Below, piece by piece: positions 17,216 through 25,670 of a DNA stretch of 64,000 nucleotides. The position numbers and the translations under genes were made by a program. Every line of letters begins with the position of its first letter. Position 1 is the first letter of the stretch. The stretch spans positions 2,465,665 to 2,529,664 of the forward strand of contig NZ_MQWD01000001.1 of NCBI RefSeq assembly GCF_002283365.1, written 5' to 3'. The notes beneath the pieces are model-generated. The model made no database searches, had not been told where the DNA came from, and saw only the letters and a program-made list of their open reading frames with translations. This stretch comes from Rubrivirga marina (lineage in GTDB: Bacteria > Bacteroidota > Rhodothermia > Rhodothermales > Rubricoccaceae).

Positions 17216-18220
17216 ATGGCAACGTACAAGGAGGCCGGCGTCGACATCGACGCGGGCGAAGAGGCGGTCCGCCGGATCAAGGGCCACGTCCGCGGCACGT
17301 TCACGCCCGGCGTGCTGACCGACATCGGCGCGTTCGGCGGGTTCTTCGCCCTCGACCAGAGCCAGTACCGCGACCCCGTCCTCGTCTCGTCGATGGACGG
17401 CGTGGGGACGAAGCTGAAAGTGGCCCAGCGCGTCGACAAGCACGACACGGTCGGCGAGGACCTCGTCAACCACTGCGTCAACGACATCGCCGTCTGCGGC
17501 GCGCGGCCCCTCTTCTTTCTCGACTACTTCGCCGCGGGCCAGCTCCGGCCCGACGTCGTGGAGGCCGTCGTGAAGGGGTTCGCGAAGGCGTGCACCGAGA
17601 ACGGCTGCGCGCTCATCGGCGGCGAGACGGCCGAGATGCCCGACCTCTACGCCCGCGGCGAGTACGACCTCGCGGGGACCATCGTCGGGGTCGTCGAGCG
17701 CGACGGGATCGTGGACGGCTCCGCGATCGAGGAGGGCGACCTGCTCCTCGGCCTTCCGTCGACTGGCCTCCACACGAACGGCTACACGCTCGCGCGGAAG
17801 GTCCTGTTCGACCGGTTCGTGGCCGGCGACACGCCCGACGTCCTCAAGGGCGAGACGATCGGCGACGCCCTCCTCCGCGTCCACAAGAGCTACCTCGACG
17901 CGATCCAGGCACTCATCGCTGAGGGCCTCGCGCACGGGTTCGCGCACGTGACCGGCGGCGGCCTCGTCGGCAACACGTCGCGGATCCTCCCCGACGGCCT
18001 CGGGCTCGACGTGGTGTGGGACGCCTGGGCCCGCCCGCCGCTCTTCCGGCTGATCCAGGAGGTCGGCGACGTGCCGGAGGACGACATGCGGCGGACGTTC
18101 AACCTGGGCGTCGGGCTCGTGGTCGTCGTCCCGGAGGCCGCGCGCGAGCGCGCGCTGACGGTCCTCGGCGCGCTCGGCGAGCCGGCGTTCGAGGTCGGCC
18201 GCGTGGTCCGAGAGGGGTAG
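17216..18220 (+). CDS. purM: Phosphoribosylformylglycinamidine cyclo-ligase (AIR synthetase)
   Basis: 334 aa. Converts FGAM to 5-aminoimidazole ribonucleotide with ATP in purine synthesis (cytoplasm). It is typical from the start: YKEAGVDIDAGEEAV, then VSSMDGVGTKLKVA (~57-70), VNHCVNDIAVCGARPLFFLDY (~84), the GGETAEMPDLY site (~139), GLPSTGLHTNGYTLAR (~176) and HVTGGGLVGN (~242). The length is normal for the family. No other pur genes are adjacent. gpsA follows after 51 nt. Confidence 0.97.
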   Translation: MATYKEAGVDIDAGEEAVRRIKGHVRGTFTPGVLTDIGAFGGFFALDQSQYRDPVLVSSMDGVGTKLKVAQRVDKHDTVGEDLVNHCVNDIAVCGARPLFFLDYFAAGQLRPDVVEAVVKGFAKACTENGCALIGGETAEMPDLYARGEYDLAGTIVGVVERDGIVDGSAIEEGDLLLGLPSTGLHTNGYTLARKVLFDRFVAGDTPDVLKGETIGDALLRVHKSYLDAIQALIAEGLAHGFAHVTGGGLVGNTSRILPDGLGLDVVWDAWARPPLFRLIQEVGDVPEDDMRRTFNLGVGLVVVVPEAARERALTVLGALGEPAFEVGRVVREG

Positions 18221-18271
18221 GGGAGACCCCGCTGCCTCCGAACCCCGCCCGCCGAACCACGTCCCACCGAC

Positions 18272-19318
18272 ATGACACCGACACGCATCGCGGTCCTCGG
18301 CGCCGGGAGCTGGGGCACGGCCCTCGCCGTGAGCCTCGCCCGTGGGGGCCACGCCGTCACGCTCTGGGCGCGGCGGGAGGACGCCGCCGCGGCCATCCGG
18401 GACACCCGCAGGAACGCGCCCTACCTCCCCGAGGCCGAGGTCCCCGCGTCCGTCGCCGTCACCTCCGACCTCGGCGCTGCCGTCAACGGGGCCGACGTGT
18501 GGCTCGTCGCCGTGCCCAGCCAGTCGGTCCGCGACGTGATGGCGCCGCTCGCGGACTGCGTGGCCGACCGACTCGTCGTCGTGTCCGTGGCCAAGGGAAT
18601 CGAGACGGACACGCTGCTGACGACGAGCGGCGTGCTGCGGGAGGTTCTGCCCACGGCGGATCCGGACCGCGTCGGGGTGCTGTACGGACCGAGCCACGCC
18701 GAGGAAGTCGCCCTCGAAAAACCGACCAGCGTCGTCGCCGCATTCTCGGATGGCCGGATCGCATCCCTTGTCCAGCAAGTGTTTATGCGTCCGGCGCTTC
18801 GGGTCTACACGAACACCGACCTGGTCGGCGTCGAGGTAGGCGGGTCGGTCAAGAACGTGATGGCCGTGGCGGCGGGGATGGCCGACGGGCTCGGGTTGGG
18901 CGACAACGCGAAGGCCGCGCTCGTCACGCGCGGGCTGGCCGAAATCACCCGCCTCGGGCTCGCCCTCGGCGCGGACGCCCACACGTTCGCCGGCCTCGCC
19001 GGGCTGGGCGACCTCGTGGTCACGTGCTTCAGTCGGCACAGCCGCAACCGCGCCTTTGGGGAGCGCGTCGGGCGCGGCGAGACGCGTGCGGAGGCGCTCG
19101 GGCACTCGACGATGGTCGTCGAAGGCGTCCGGACGACGGAGTCCGTCCGCCAGCTGGCCGATCGGACCGGCGTCGAGATGCCGATCACCGAGGCCGTCCA
19201 CGCCATCCTGTTCGACGGGCTCGACCCGGCCGCGGCCGTCGGCCAGCTCATGGAGCGCGACCCGAAGCTCGAGGCAGCCCACTTCGACACGCCCGCCTTC
19301 GACGGCACCGAGGCGTGA
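18272..19318 (+). CDS. gpsA: NAD(P)-dependent glycerol-3-phosphate dehydrogenase
   Basis: 348 aa. Reduces dihydroxyacetone phosphate to sn-glycerol 3-phosphate for phospholipid synthesis. The Rossmann motif VLGAGSWGTALA (8-19), the VSVAKGIE segment (~107), YGPSHAEEVA (~139), GGSVKNVMAVAAGM (~191; catalytic Lys) and FAGLAGLGDLVVTCFS (~240) followed by R-N are all present, so the enzyme should be active. Confidence 0.97.
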   Translation: MTPTRIAVLGAGSWGTALAVSLARGGHAVTLWARREDAAAAIRDTRRNAPYLPEAEVPASVAVTSDLGAAVNGADVWLVAVPSQSVRDVMAPLADCVADRLVVVSVAKGIETDTLLTTSGVLREVLPTADPDRVGVLYGPSHAEEVALEKPTSVVAAFSDGRIASLVQQVFMRPALRVYTNTDLVGVEVGGSVKNVMAVAAGMADGLGLGDNAKAALVTRGLAEITRLGLALGADAHTFAGLAGLGDLVVTCFSRHSRNRAFGERVGRGETRAEALGHSTMVVEGVRTTESVRQLADRTGVEMPITEAVHAILFDGLDPAAAVGQLMERDPKLEAAHFDTPAFDGTEA

Positions 19319-19386
19319 GGCGGGTGGCGCGAGGCGGAAGGTCTCGCGTCGCACCCTCGCGCCTCGATCCTCACGCCTCCACCCTC

Positions 19387-20055
19387 ATGACACACGACGA
19401 CGTCAAACGGCTCGCGGCGCTCGGGGAGGGGCAGCACATCGAGTTCAAGAACCGCGTCCCGCGTCCGGAGCGGATCGCCCGCGAAGTCATCGCGCTGGCC
19501 AACACGGACGGCGGGAAGGTGCTGGTGGGCGTCGACGACGACGGGACAGTGTTGGGCGTGAAGGACGCCCAGGAGGAGTTTTACGCGCTCCGGACCGCGC
19601 TCGACGACCGAATCCTGCCGCCCGTCGATCTCCGGTTCGAGCCTGTCCGCGTCAGCCGGACGCGCGAGGTCCTCGTCGTTCACGTGCCCGCCTCGGCGGA
19701 CCGACCGCACGTGCTGAAGCCCGACCGGCGGCCGGACGGGACGCTCCCCAAGCAGCGCGCGTTCGTGCGCGTGGCCGACCAGTCGGTCGAGGCGAGCCGC
19801 GAGGCCGTCGCCCTCATGAAGGCTGAGGGCCGGGGGGACACCGTGACGTTCACGTTCGGGGACGCCGAGCGGAAGCTGCTCCAGTACCTCGAGCGCCACG
19901 AGCGGATCACGGTCCGCGAATACGCCCGGATGAACCGGCTGCCCCCGTGGAAGGCGTCCAAAGCCCTCGTCACGCTGGCGCGGGCGGGCATCGTGGCGCT
20001 CCACCCGCGTGAGGGCGGCGACGACTACTTCACGGCCGCGCTGACCGGCGAGTGA
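19387..20055 (+). CDS. AlbA_2/Schlafen-like putative ATP-binding protein with C-terminal HTH
   Basis: 222 aa. Residues ~10-115 form an AlbA_2 domain: GEGQHIEFKNRV at the start, ALANTDGGKVLVGVDDDG, then a strand VLVVHVPASADRPHVL and FVRVADQSVEAS. The C-terminal ~70 residues (YLERHERITVREYARM, ASKALVTLARAGIV) look like a winged helix. Proteins of this architecture are annotated as transcriptional regulators or nucleic-acid-binding proteins; the cellular role is not known. It is followed by a long non-coding leader region. Confidence 0.82.
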   Translation: MTHDDVKRLAALGEGQHIEFKNRVPRPERIAREVIALANTDGGKVLVGVDDDGTVLGVKDAQEEFYALRTALDDRILPPVDLRFEPVRVSRTREVLVVHVPASADRPHVLKPDRRPDGTLPKQRAFVRVADQSVEASREAVALMKAEGRGDTVTFTFGDAERKLLQYLERHERITVREYARMNRLPPWKASKALVTLARAGIVALHPREGGDDYFTAALTGE

Positions 20056-20490
20056 GTCCGGTGGGTGTCATGGGCTCTGTCTTGTGATCCGGAACGGGGC
20101 CGAACGCGAGGGCCGGGGCTGGCTCGCGAGGAGCGCGACGCGGCGAGAGGGATTCGGAACCGCGTGCAGGCCGATCTGGATTCGCGAGACTCGGCCTAGT
20201 ACTCATGGACTAGGTGAGCCGTCCCGGTGCTTCATCGAAAGGAAGAAAGTGGCCCGTCTCGTTTCGATACGACCCCATTTGGTTGATGCCGTGTTGGATT
20301 CTGTCCGGCAGCGGGTTGGGACTCCAAACAGGGGTGTGTGGTATGGGTTAGGAGGTCCTGCAGGCCCTAAGTGATGTTTTTTTATGGGAGTCTGAGGTCC
20401 TGTGGAAGCGTTTGCGCACCTGGCGGCACGCGCTTGGCAAAGGGGTCAGCACCCACGGGCCCTTGCCCGACACCCCACACCCCCAGCCTC
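20056..20490. other. Non-coding, locally AT-richer leader upstream of the exported cluster
   Basis: 435 bp with no convincing gene; GC falls notably between ~20200 and 20400. It holds a small hairpin CCTAGT...ACTAGG (20195-20214) and a terminator-like structure with a T-run at 20348-20383. It could encode a small RNA or act as an attenuator for the downstream operon. A 96-codon open frame here has no protein-like features. Confidence 0.5.
20348..20383 (+). terminator. Terminator/attenuator-like hairpin with T7 run
   Basis: TTAGG (20348-20352) pairs with CCTAA (20366-20370), enclosing the self-complementary CCTGCAGG, and a run of seven T (20377-20383) follows shortly after. T-runs are rare in this window, which makes this the most classical rho-independent-like structure seen. 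It lies 108 nt before the first gene of the exported cluster. Confidence 0.45.
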
Positions 20491-20967
20491 ATGCTCCACC
20501 GAATCCTGGCCATCACCGCGATGGCGCTCGTCGCCCTTCCGGCCACTGCCCAGACTGCGACGCAAGACGTCACCGTCGTCGTTCCCGAAGTCGAGTCGAT
20601 CGCGGTCGGCGCCGGCGCCGTCACGCTCACGTTCACGACGCCGACCGCCGGTAGCGCCTTCTCCGACGCCACGCAGACGAGCTCGTACAACATCACCGTC
20701 AACACGGAGGACAACAAGATCACGGGTCTGCTCGACAGCGACTTCGCGACGGGCATCACGCTCTCCGTCAAGCTCGCCGCCCCGTCGGGCGCCTCGAGCG
20801 AGGACTACGTCGACCTCTCGACCACGGCCGCCGACCTCGTCACGGACGTCGCGACCGTCAACGCGACGGGCCTCAGCATTGACTACACGGCCTCGGCCAC
20901 GTCGGAGGCGCTCCCGAACGGCCCTGGCGAGACCAACACGGTGACGTTCACGATCACCGACCAGTAG
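20491..20967 (+). CDS. Small exported beta-rich protein, putative fibre subunit
   Basis: 158 aa. Signal peptide MLHRILAITAMALVALPATA-Q. The mature domain is Thr/Ser/Asp-rich with no cysteine and alternating strands (QDVTVVVPEV, AVTLTFTTP, SYNITVNTED, LSVKLAAPSG) ending TVTFTITDQ. It resembles pilin-like or spore-coat-U-like beta-sandwich subunits, but no family was recognised with confidence. It heads a four-gene cluster; the next gene (36 nt on) ends in a very similar strand, TVVYTITQQ. Its AT-leaning codon use suggests high expression or structural constraint. Confidence 0.7.
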   Translation: MLHRILAITAMALVALPATAQTATQDVTVVVPEVESIAVGAGAVTLTFTTPTAGSAFSDATQTSSYNITVNTEDNKITGLLDSDFATGITLSVKLAAPSGASSEDYVDLSTTAADLVTDVATVNATGLSIDYTASATSEALPNGPGETNTVTFTITDQ

Positions 20968-21003
20968 CCGCTCCCCGCGTCGCTCGCCGGCCTGGCCCGG
21001 TCC

Positions 21004-21450
21004 ATGCGTACGCTCGCGCTCTTGCTCCTCGTCGGCCTCGGGCTCGCCCCCGAGGCCGGCGCGCAGGCCCTGGCCGTCTCGCCCTCCGGCGTTGACATCC
21101 AGGTCCCGTTCACGGGCGTCGGGTTCGGGACCGGCGTCGACACCGGCTCGCTCCTCCGCTGGCGAGGCCTGCTGTTCAGCCAGACCAAGGTCACGGTCGA
21201 GACCGTCACCCCCGCGCAGGCCTACGGGCTGAGCGTCCAGGCGACGAGCCCGTACCTCGGCCGGTCGGCCGGGCGGGTCGTGCTCCAAGACGGCGCGCCG
21301 GCCCGAGACCTCGTCACGGACATTCCCGGGACCATCCTCTTCCTGTTCCTCGAGGGGCGGGCGACCCTCCGCTACGAGGCGACGGTCACGGGGATGCCCG
21401 CCAGTGGGAGCGACGACCACACCGTCGTCTACACCATCACGCAGCAATGA
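21004..21450 (+). CDS. Small exported beta-rich protein, putative minor subunit
   Basis: 148 aa. Signal peptide MRTLALLLLVGLGLAPEAGA-Q. The mature part is strand-rich (ALAVSPSGVDIQVPF, KVTVETVTPAQAYGLSVQA, TLRYEATVTGMP) and ends TVVYTITQQ, matching the C-terminal strand of the preceding protein. No known domain was recognised. The stop overlaps the ATG of the next gene (ATGA), so this protein and the chaperone-like protein are probably translated together. Confidence 0.7.
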   Translation: MRTLALLLLVGLGLAPEAGAQALAVSPSGVDIQVPFTGVGFGTGVDTGSLLRWRGLLFSQTKVTVETVTPAQAYGLSVQATSPYLGRSAGRVVLQDGAPARDLVTDIPGTILFLFLEGRATLRYEATVTGMPASGSDDHTVVYTITQQ

Positions 21451-22256
21451 CGCTCCGACTCGCCGTCGTCGCCGCGCTGGCGGCGCTCCTCGCCGCCCCC
21501 GCCGCCGCCCAGATCGTCGTCTACGGCGCGCTCTCGCGCGACCGCGACGTGACGCCGGGCCAGGCCTACGAGGAGGTCGTCCGACTCCACAACCCGACCG
21601 ACCAGCCGCAGCAGGCCCGGCTGTTCCTCACCGACTACCGGTTCGCGGCCGACGGCTCGAACGTGTACCCCGACCCCGGCACCTCAGAGCGCTCGAACGC
21701 GCGCTGGATCACGTTCGCCCCGCCCGTGCTCACGCTGCCGGCCGGCGAGACCGTCCCCGTCACCCTCACCGTCGCCGTCCCGGCCGACCTGCCCGCCTCG
21801 GGCTCGTACTGGTCCATGCTGATGGTCGAGCCGATCGCCCGCGGGTCCGCCGAGTCGACGCTCGAGCCGGAGGAGGGCGAGCAGGTCCGGTACGGCGTGT
21901 TCGAGCGGGTCCGCTACGGCGTCCAGATCGCCAGCCACGTCGGGGAGGCCGAGGCCGTCGCCGAGGTGGTCGACGTCGCGCTCCTCGACCGGGCCGAGGG
22001 CGGGCGGATCCTCGCCGCGGCCGTCACGAACCCGGGCGAGCGGATGATCGACGGCCCGGTCTACGTCGACGTGTTCGATGCCGACGGCGTCGCGGTCGGC
22101 CGGATCGAGGGCTCGTCGGCCCGGATCTACCCGGGCACGTCGTTCCGTCACCGCGTCGACCTCAGCGCCCTCGACCCCGGCGTCTACGAGGCGCTGTTGG
22201 TGATCGACGGCGGGGAAGCCGGCGTGTTCGGGGCGCAGTACACGCTCGAGCTCTAA
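21447..22256 (+). CDS. PapD-like two-domain periplasmic chaperone candidate
   Basis: 269 aa. Signal peptide MTLRLAVVAALAALLAAPAAA-Q. Domain 1 (~25-135) has the layout of pilus chaperones: EEVVRLHNPTDQPQQARLFL early and PPVLTLPAGETVPVTLTV then PASGSYWSMLMVEP late. Domain 2 (~145-269) is a second Ig-like fold (RILAAAVTNPGERM, YVDVFDADGVAVG, GVYEALLVIDGG) ending AQYTLEL. Similarity to PapD/DUF916-like proteins is structural in character only. Its place between small exported subunits and a large barrel protein supports a chaperone role. The start overlaps the previous stop and the next gene begins 3 nt downstream. Confidence 0.65.
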   Translation: MTLRLAVVAALAALLAAPAAAQIVVYGALSRDRDVTPGQAYEEVVRLHNPTDQPQQARLFLTDYRFAADGSNVYPDPGTSERSNARWITFAPPVLTLPAGETVPVTLTVAVPADLPASGSYWSMLMVEPIARGSAESTLEPEEGEQVRYGVFERVRYGVQIASHVGEAEAVAEVVDVALLDRAEGGRILAAAVTNPGERMIDGPVYVDVFDADGVAVGRIEGSSARIYPGTSFRHRVDLSALDPGVYEALLVIDGGEAGVFGAQYTLEL

Positions 22257-22259
22257 GGC

Positions 22260-25200
22260 GTGGCCCGCGCGCTCCTGGCAGTCCTGTTGGCGCTCGCGAC
22301 CGGGTCCCCTCGGGCGCAGGCCCCGTCGCGGCCCGCCGACCTGGTAGCCCTGGCCGCCTCGGCGAGCCCGGCCGTGACGCCCGCGACCGACGCCCCGCTC
22401 CGCGTCCGGACGCCGGGACCCGACACGCTCCTCGTCGCTCCGGGCGGGACAGTCGGTTTCGGGATCCGCATCGACGAGACCTCCGGCCGCTCGCGGGCCG
22501 TCCACCTCGACGCGACGCCCCTCGGTGGGTGGCGGACCCTCATCACGCGTCCCACGCTCGACCTCACGGCCCGGGGCTCGACGCTCCAACTCGTCAGCCT
22601 CCGCGCCCCGATGGACGCCGAGGCGGGGTTCTACCCGATCGACGTGTGGGTCCGGGCCGACGGCCACACCCCGACGCGCGTGCGGAAGGTCGTGGAGGTG
22701 TCCGTGCGGGAGGCGATCGCCGTGATGGTGACCGGCGGCCCCCGCTACGTCCCGGCCGGCGAGCCGTACTCGGCGACGGTACTCGTGTCGAACGGCGGCA
22801 ACGCGCCCGCGCTCGTCGCGCTCGCGCTCCGGTCCACCGAGCGCCACGCGGTCGACCCCGCTGAGACGGCCGTCGAGGTCCCCCCGGCCACGACCGTGGA
22901 GGTCCCCGTCGTCGTGCAGACGGCCGTGCGGCCCACCGCGACGACCGACCGGCTCCTCGTGGAGGCGCGGCTTTCGGGCCGCCCCGGGCTCGCGGCGCGT
23001 GGGCAGACCACCGTGGAAGTCATCCCGCGAACGGGGTCGGCGGCCCCGGACCACACGTGGCCGCTCGTCGGCGCGATCTCGGCCGTCGGGCGTGATGGGG
23101 CGTCGGTCCCACTCGTGGGGCTGGCGGGGCGTGTCCCGCTCGACCCGGCCGGCCGCCACCAGGCCTCGCTCGTGCTCGCGGGCATCGGCCAGCGGTCCGA
23201 GTCGGTGTACGCCGGGACGCCGGAGTGGTGGGCGGAGTACCGCGGGCCGGGCGTCGAGGCACGGGCCGGGACCGGGTCGTACATGCTTTCGCCCGCGACG
23301 GCGTCGTCGACGTACGGCGCGGGCGCGCGCGTCCAGCTCGAGCACCGGGGCGTGATCGCCGCCGCCCACGTGCGCCAACCCTTGACCCGCACCGCCCAGG
23401 TGCCGAACACGGACGTCGGTGCGACGGTAGGCGCGCGCGGCCGGCTAGGCGAGGCGACCCTCAACGCGCTCATGGGCGTCGGCGAGCTCGGCGGTCGCGT
23501 CGTGACCGCCCGGGTCCAGTCGGAGGCGCTGCCGCGGCTCGACCTGGACACCGAGGCCGGGCTCGCGCTCGACCGGATGCGCCCCGTCTACTCTCTCCGC
23601 GCCTCCGCCGACGTCGGGCGCCTCGCGCTTGGGGCTACGGCTCGCCGGCGCGACCAGAGCCAGCCCGGCCGCTTTACCTCGCACACGGCGCACACGCTCC
23701 AGGGGCGGATGGCCCTCGCTCCGCGTTCCTTCATCCGCGTGAGCTGGCGGGCTGCGTCGCAGGACGCCGGGCGGGGCGACATCCTCCGGCCGTCGTCGGA
23801 GGATCTCCTCGACGCGATGGTGGAGGGCACGACGGACCTCGGCGGTGTGACGCTGACCGGCGGCCTCGGCGCTGCCCGTGAGCACCGCGTCCGCCTCGGC
23901 CTGTTCGACCGGACGCAGACCGCCGCGCGCGGCCAGTTGGGCCTGGCGTGGCGGGGCGCGCGCCTCCGCCTCGACGGCGACCTCGGACGAGTCACGTTCG
24001 CCGACGCGGACGGGGCGACCCCGGGGTGGACGGCCCGACTGTCCACCGGCTACAACGGGTCCTGGGGCCACGTCAGCGGGCACGTCGAGGGCGCGGAAGG
24101 CGGCTCGATGTGGGACACGTACGCGTCGCGCCGGTGGCTCGGCGGCGTGTCGGGCGCCGTCCGCCTCGGCGAGTGGCTGCGGCTGCAGGCCGGGCTCGAC
24201 GTCGGGGAGTACCGCGTCGACACGCCCGAGCAGGCGCTCCGCGACGCGACGGCCTCCGGCCGGCTCGACGCGACGGTCCAACTCCCGGCCGACCGCGAGC
24301 TGTCGCTCGGCGCCAGCGTCTACCGCGCCGGCGACTACCGGGCCGACCACGCGCACCTGACGCTCCGCGTCCCGGTCCGCGTGCCGCTTCCGTATCGGGC
24401 CGAGGTCGCCCGGGTCCGCGGTCGGTTCGTCGACGCGGGGACAGGGCGCGGCGTGTCCGGGCTCGTCGTGTTCTTCGGCTCGGACCGCGTCGTGACGGAC
24501 CGCGACGGCGCGTTCAGCTTCGACGCGACGCCGGCCGGCGGCTACCTCTTTGTCGACCGGTCGACGCTCGGGGCCGATCAGGTGCCCCTGACGGCGCTCC
24601 CTTTGCAACTCCGGCCCGGCGAGCCGGTCGAGATCGAGATCGGCCGTCGCGTCTCGATCCGCGGCGCGCTCCGGCGGGTCCGGGTCCTCGGCACCGGCGC
24701 GCGCACCGACACGACGGACGCCGCCGGGGTGCCCCACGTCGTCGTCGAGGCGGAGGGGACCGGCCAGCGGCATCGCGTCGTCACCGACGCCGAGGGGCGC
24801 TTCGACTTCCTCGACCTCCCAGCCGGGGTGTACACGCTCCGCGTCGTCCACGGCCGAATGCCGGAGGGGCACCGTCTGGAGCGCGAGACGTGGCCGCTTC
24901 ACGTCACGGAGCCGGTCGATCTGTTGTGGCGCGTCGTCCCCGAGCGCCGCGAAATCCGCATCCTGCGCGGCGGAACGATCCGGGCGGAGGCCGCCCCCGC
25001 GTCCCGGCCGCTCTTGACCGTCCGGCCTCAACCCGCCGACCCGGTCGCAGCCGCCTCGGCGCCGTCGTCGAGCGAGCCGGGCGCGCGCTCTGACGCCGGG
25101 GCCAGCCCGGTGGCCGCTCGCCTCTCTGTGCGGGAGCAACCGGAAGGCCCCACGCCCCAGCCGATCGCGCCCCCGCCGGCGCACTCTGTCGACGCCGACT

Positions 25201-25670
25201 CCGCGCAGGGCGCCCGTCCCCAGGTCCTTACCGAGCGGGCGAGCGTCGTGACGGCGGAGGCCGGGCTCCCCGTCCCCGCCGAGGGCGCGACCCGGCGGTC
25301 CCGTGACGGAGCCTTCCGTACGGTCGGTGCGAGCGCACCGCCGAGCGCGCGTCGCCGAAAGGCGGCCGGCCTCCCTGGGCGTTCGTCGTCGGTCTCGAAG
25401 GGCTCGCCGGTCCGCGTCCTCGCGCCGGCGATCGTCGGGCGCGGGCTCCATTGTCTCGCTGGCGGGCCGGAGTGGCCAGGGGCGCCTGCGAGCGCGCGCG
25501 ACGCTCGTCTCGCGAAGGCCCGGTCGCCGGTGCCGGCTGCGGATGGGACGGACTGCGCCCGGATGTCCCGCTCGCCGTTTCGGATGCCGGCGCCGGTTCA
25601 GCAGCCCGTCGTCTCGTGTCGCGCGACGCGGCGGAGGACCACCCCGGGGGAGGCCTCGCTCGAGACGTAG
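22260..25670 (+). CDS. Large Ig-like / outer-membrane barrel / CnaB-like protein, usher-like candidate
   Basis: 1136 aa, GTG start 3 nt after the chaperone-like gene; signal peptide MARALLAVLLALATGSPRA-Q. Residues ~60-260 are two Ig-like domains of NPCBM/NEW3 type (LLVAPGGTVGFGIRI; EPYSATVLVSNGGNAPALVA). Residues ~270-710 show dense amphipathic strands with aromatic ends, as in a large outer-membrane barrel (VGARGRLGEATLNALMGVG, GQLGLAWRGARLRLDGDLG). Residues ~715-790 and ~795-890 are two carboxypeptidase-regulatory/CnaB-like domains (GRGVSGLVVFFGSDRVVTD; GRFDFLDLPAGVYTLRV). The tail ~900-1136 is Pro/Ala/Arg-rich and may be disordered or out of its original frame. It could be a non-canonical usher or fibre anchor; canonical usher motifs were not identified. 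Confidence 0.65.
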   Translation: MARALLAVLLALATGSPRAQAPSRPADLVALAASASPAVTPATDAPLRVRTPGPDTLLVAPGGTVGFGIRIDETSGRSRAVHLDATPLGGWRTLITRPTLDLTARGSTLQLVSLRAPMDAEAGFYPIDVWVRADGHTPTRVRKVVEVSVREAIAVMVTGGPRYVPAGEPYSATVLVSNGGNAPALVALALRSTERHAVDPAETAVEVPPATTVEVPVVVQTAVRPTATTDRLLVEARLSGRPGLAARGQTTVEVIPRTGSAAPDHTWPLVGAISAVGRDGASVPLVGLAGRVPLDPAGRHQASLVLAGIGQRSESVYAGTPEWWAEYRGPGVEARAGTGSYMLSPATASSTYGAGARVQLEHRGVIAAAHVRQPLTRTAQVPNTDVGATVGARGRLGEATLNALMGVGELGGRVVTARVQSEALPRLDLDTEAGLALDRMRPVYSLRASADVGRLALGATARRRDQSQPGRFTSHTAHTLQGRMALAPRSFIRVSWRAASQDAGRGDILRPSSEDLLDAMVEGTTDLGGVTLTGGLGAAREHRVRLGLFDRTQTAARGQLGLAWRGARLRLDGDLGRVTFADADGATPGWTARLSTGYNGSWGHVSGHVEGAEGGSMWDTYASRRWLGGVSGAVRLGEWLRLQAGLDVGEYRVDTPEQALRDATASGRLDATVQLPADRELSLGASVYRAGDYRADHAHLTLRVPVRVPLPYRAEVARVRGRFVDAGTGRGVSGLVVFFGSDRVVTDRDGAFSFDATPAGGYLFVDRSTLGADQVPLTALPLQLRPGEPVEIEIGRRVSIRGALRRVRVLGTGARTDTTDAAGVPHVVVEAEGTGQRHRVVTDAEGRFDFLDLPAGVYTLRVVHGRMPEGHRLERETWPLHVTEPVDLLWRVVPERREIRILRGGTIRAEAAPASRPLLTVRPQPADPVAAASAPSSSEPGARSDAGASPVAARLSVREQPEGPTPQPIAPPPAHSVDADSAQGARPQVLTERASVVTAEAGLPVPAEGATRRSRDGAFRTVGASAPPSARRRKAAGLPGRSSSVSKGSPVRVLAPAIVGRGLHCLAGGPEWPGAPASARDARLAKARSPVPAADGTDCARMSRSPFRMPAPVQQPVVSCRATRRRTTPGEASLET

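Noticed and set aside
16970-19354. A 794-codon open frame on the minus strand
   Set aside because: Antisense to purM and gpsA; no domain and biased composition.
20084-20374. A 96-codon open frame in the leader region
   Set aside because: No signal, no domain, and it runs into the terminator-like hairpin; treated as non-coding.
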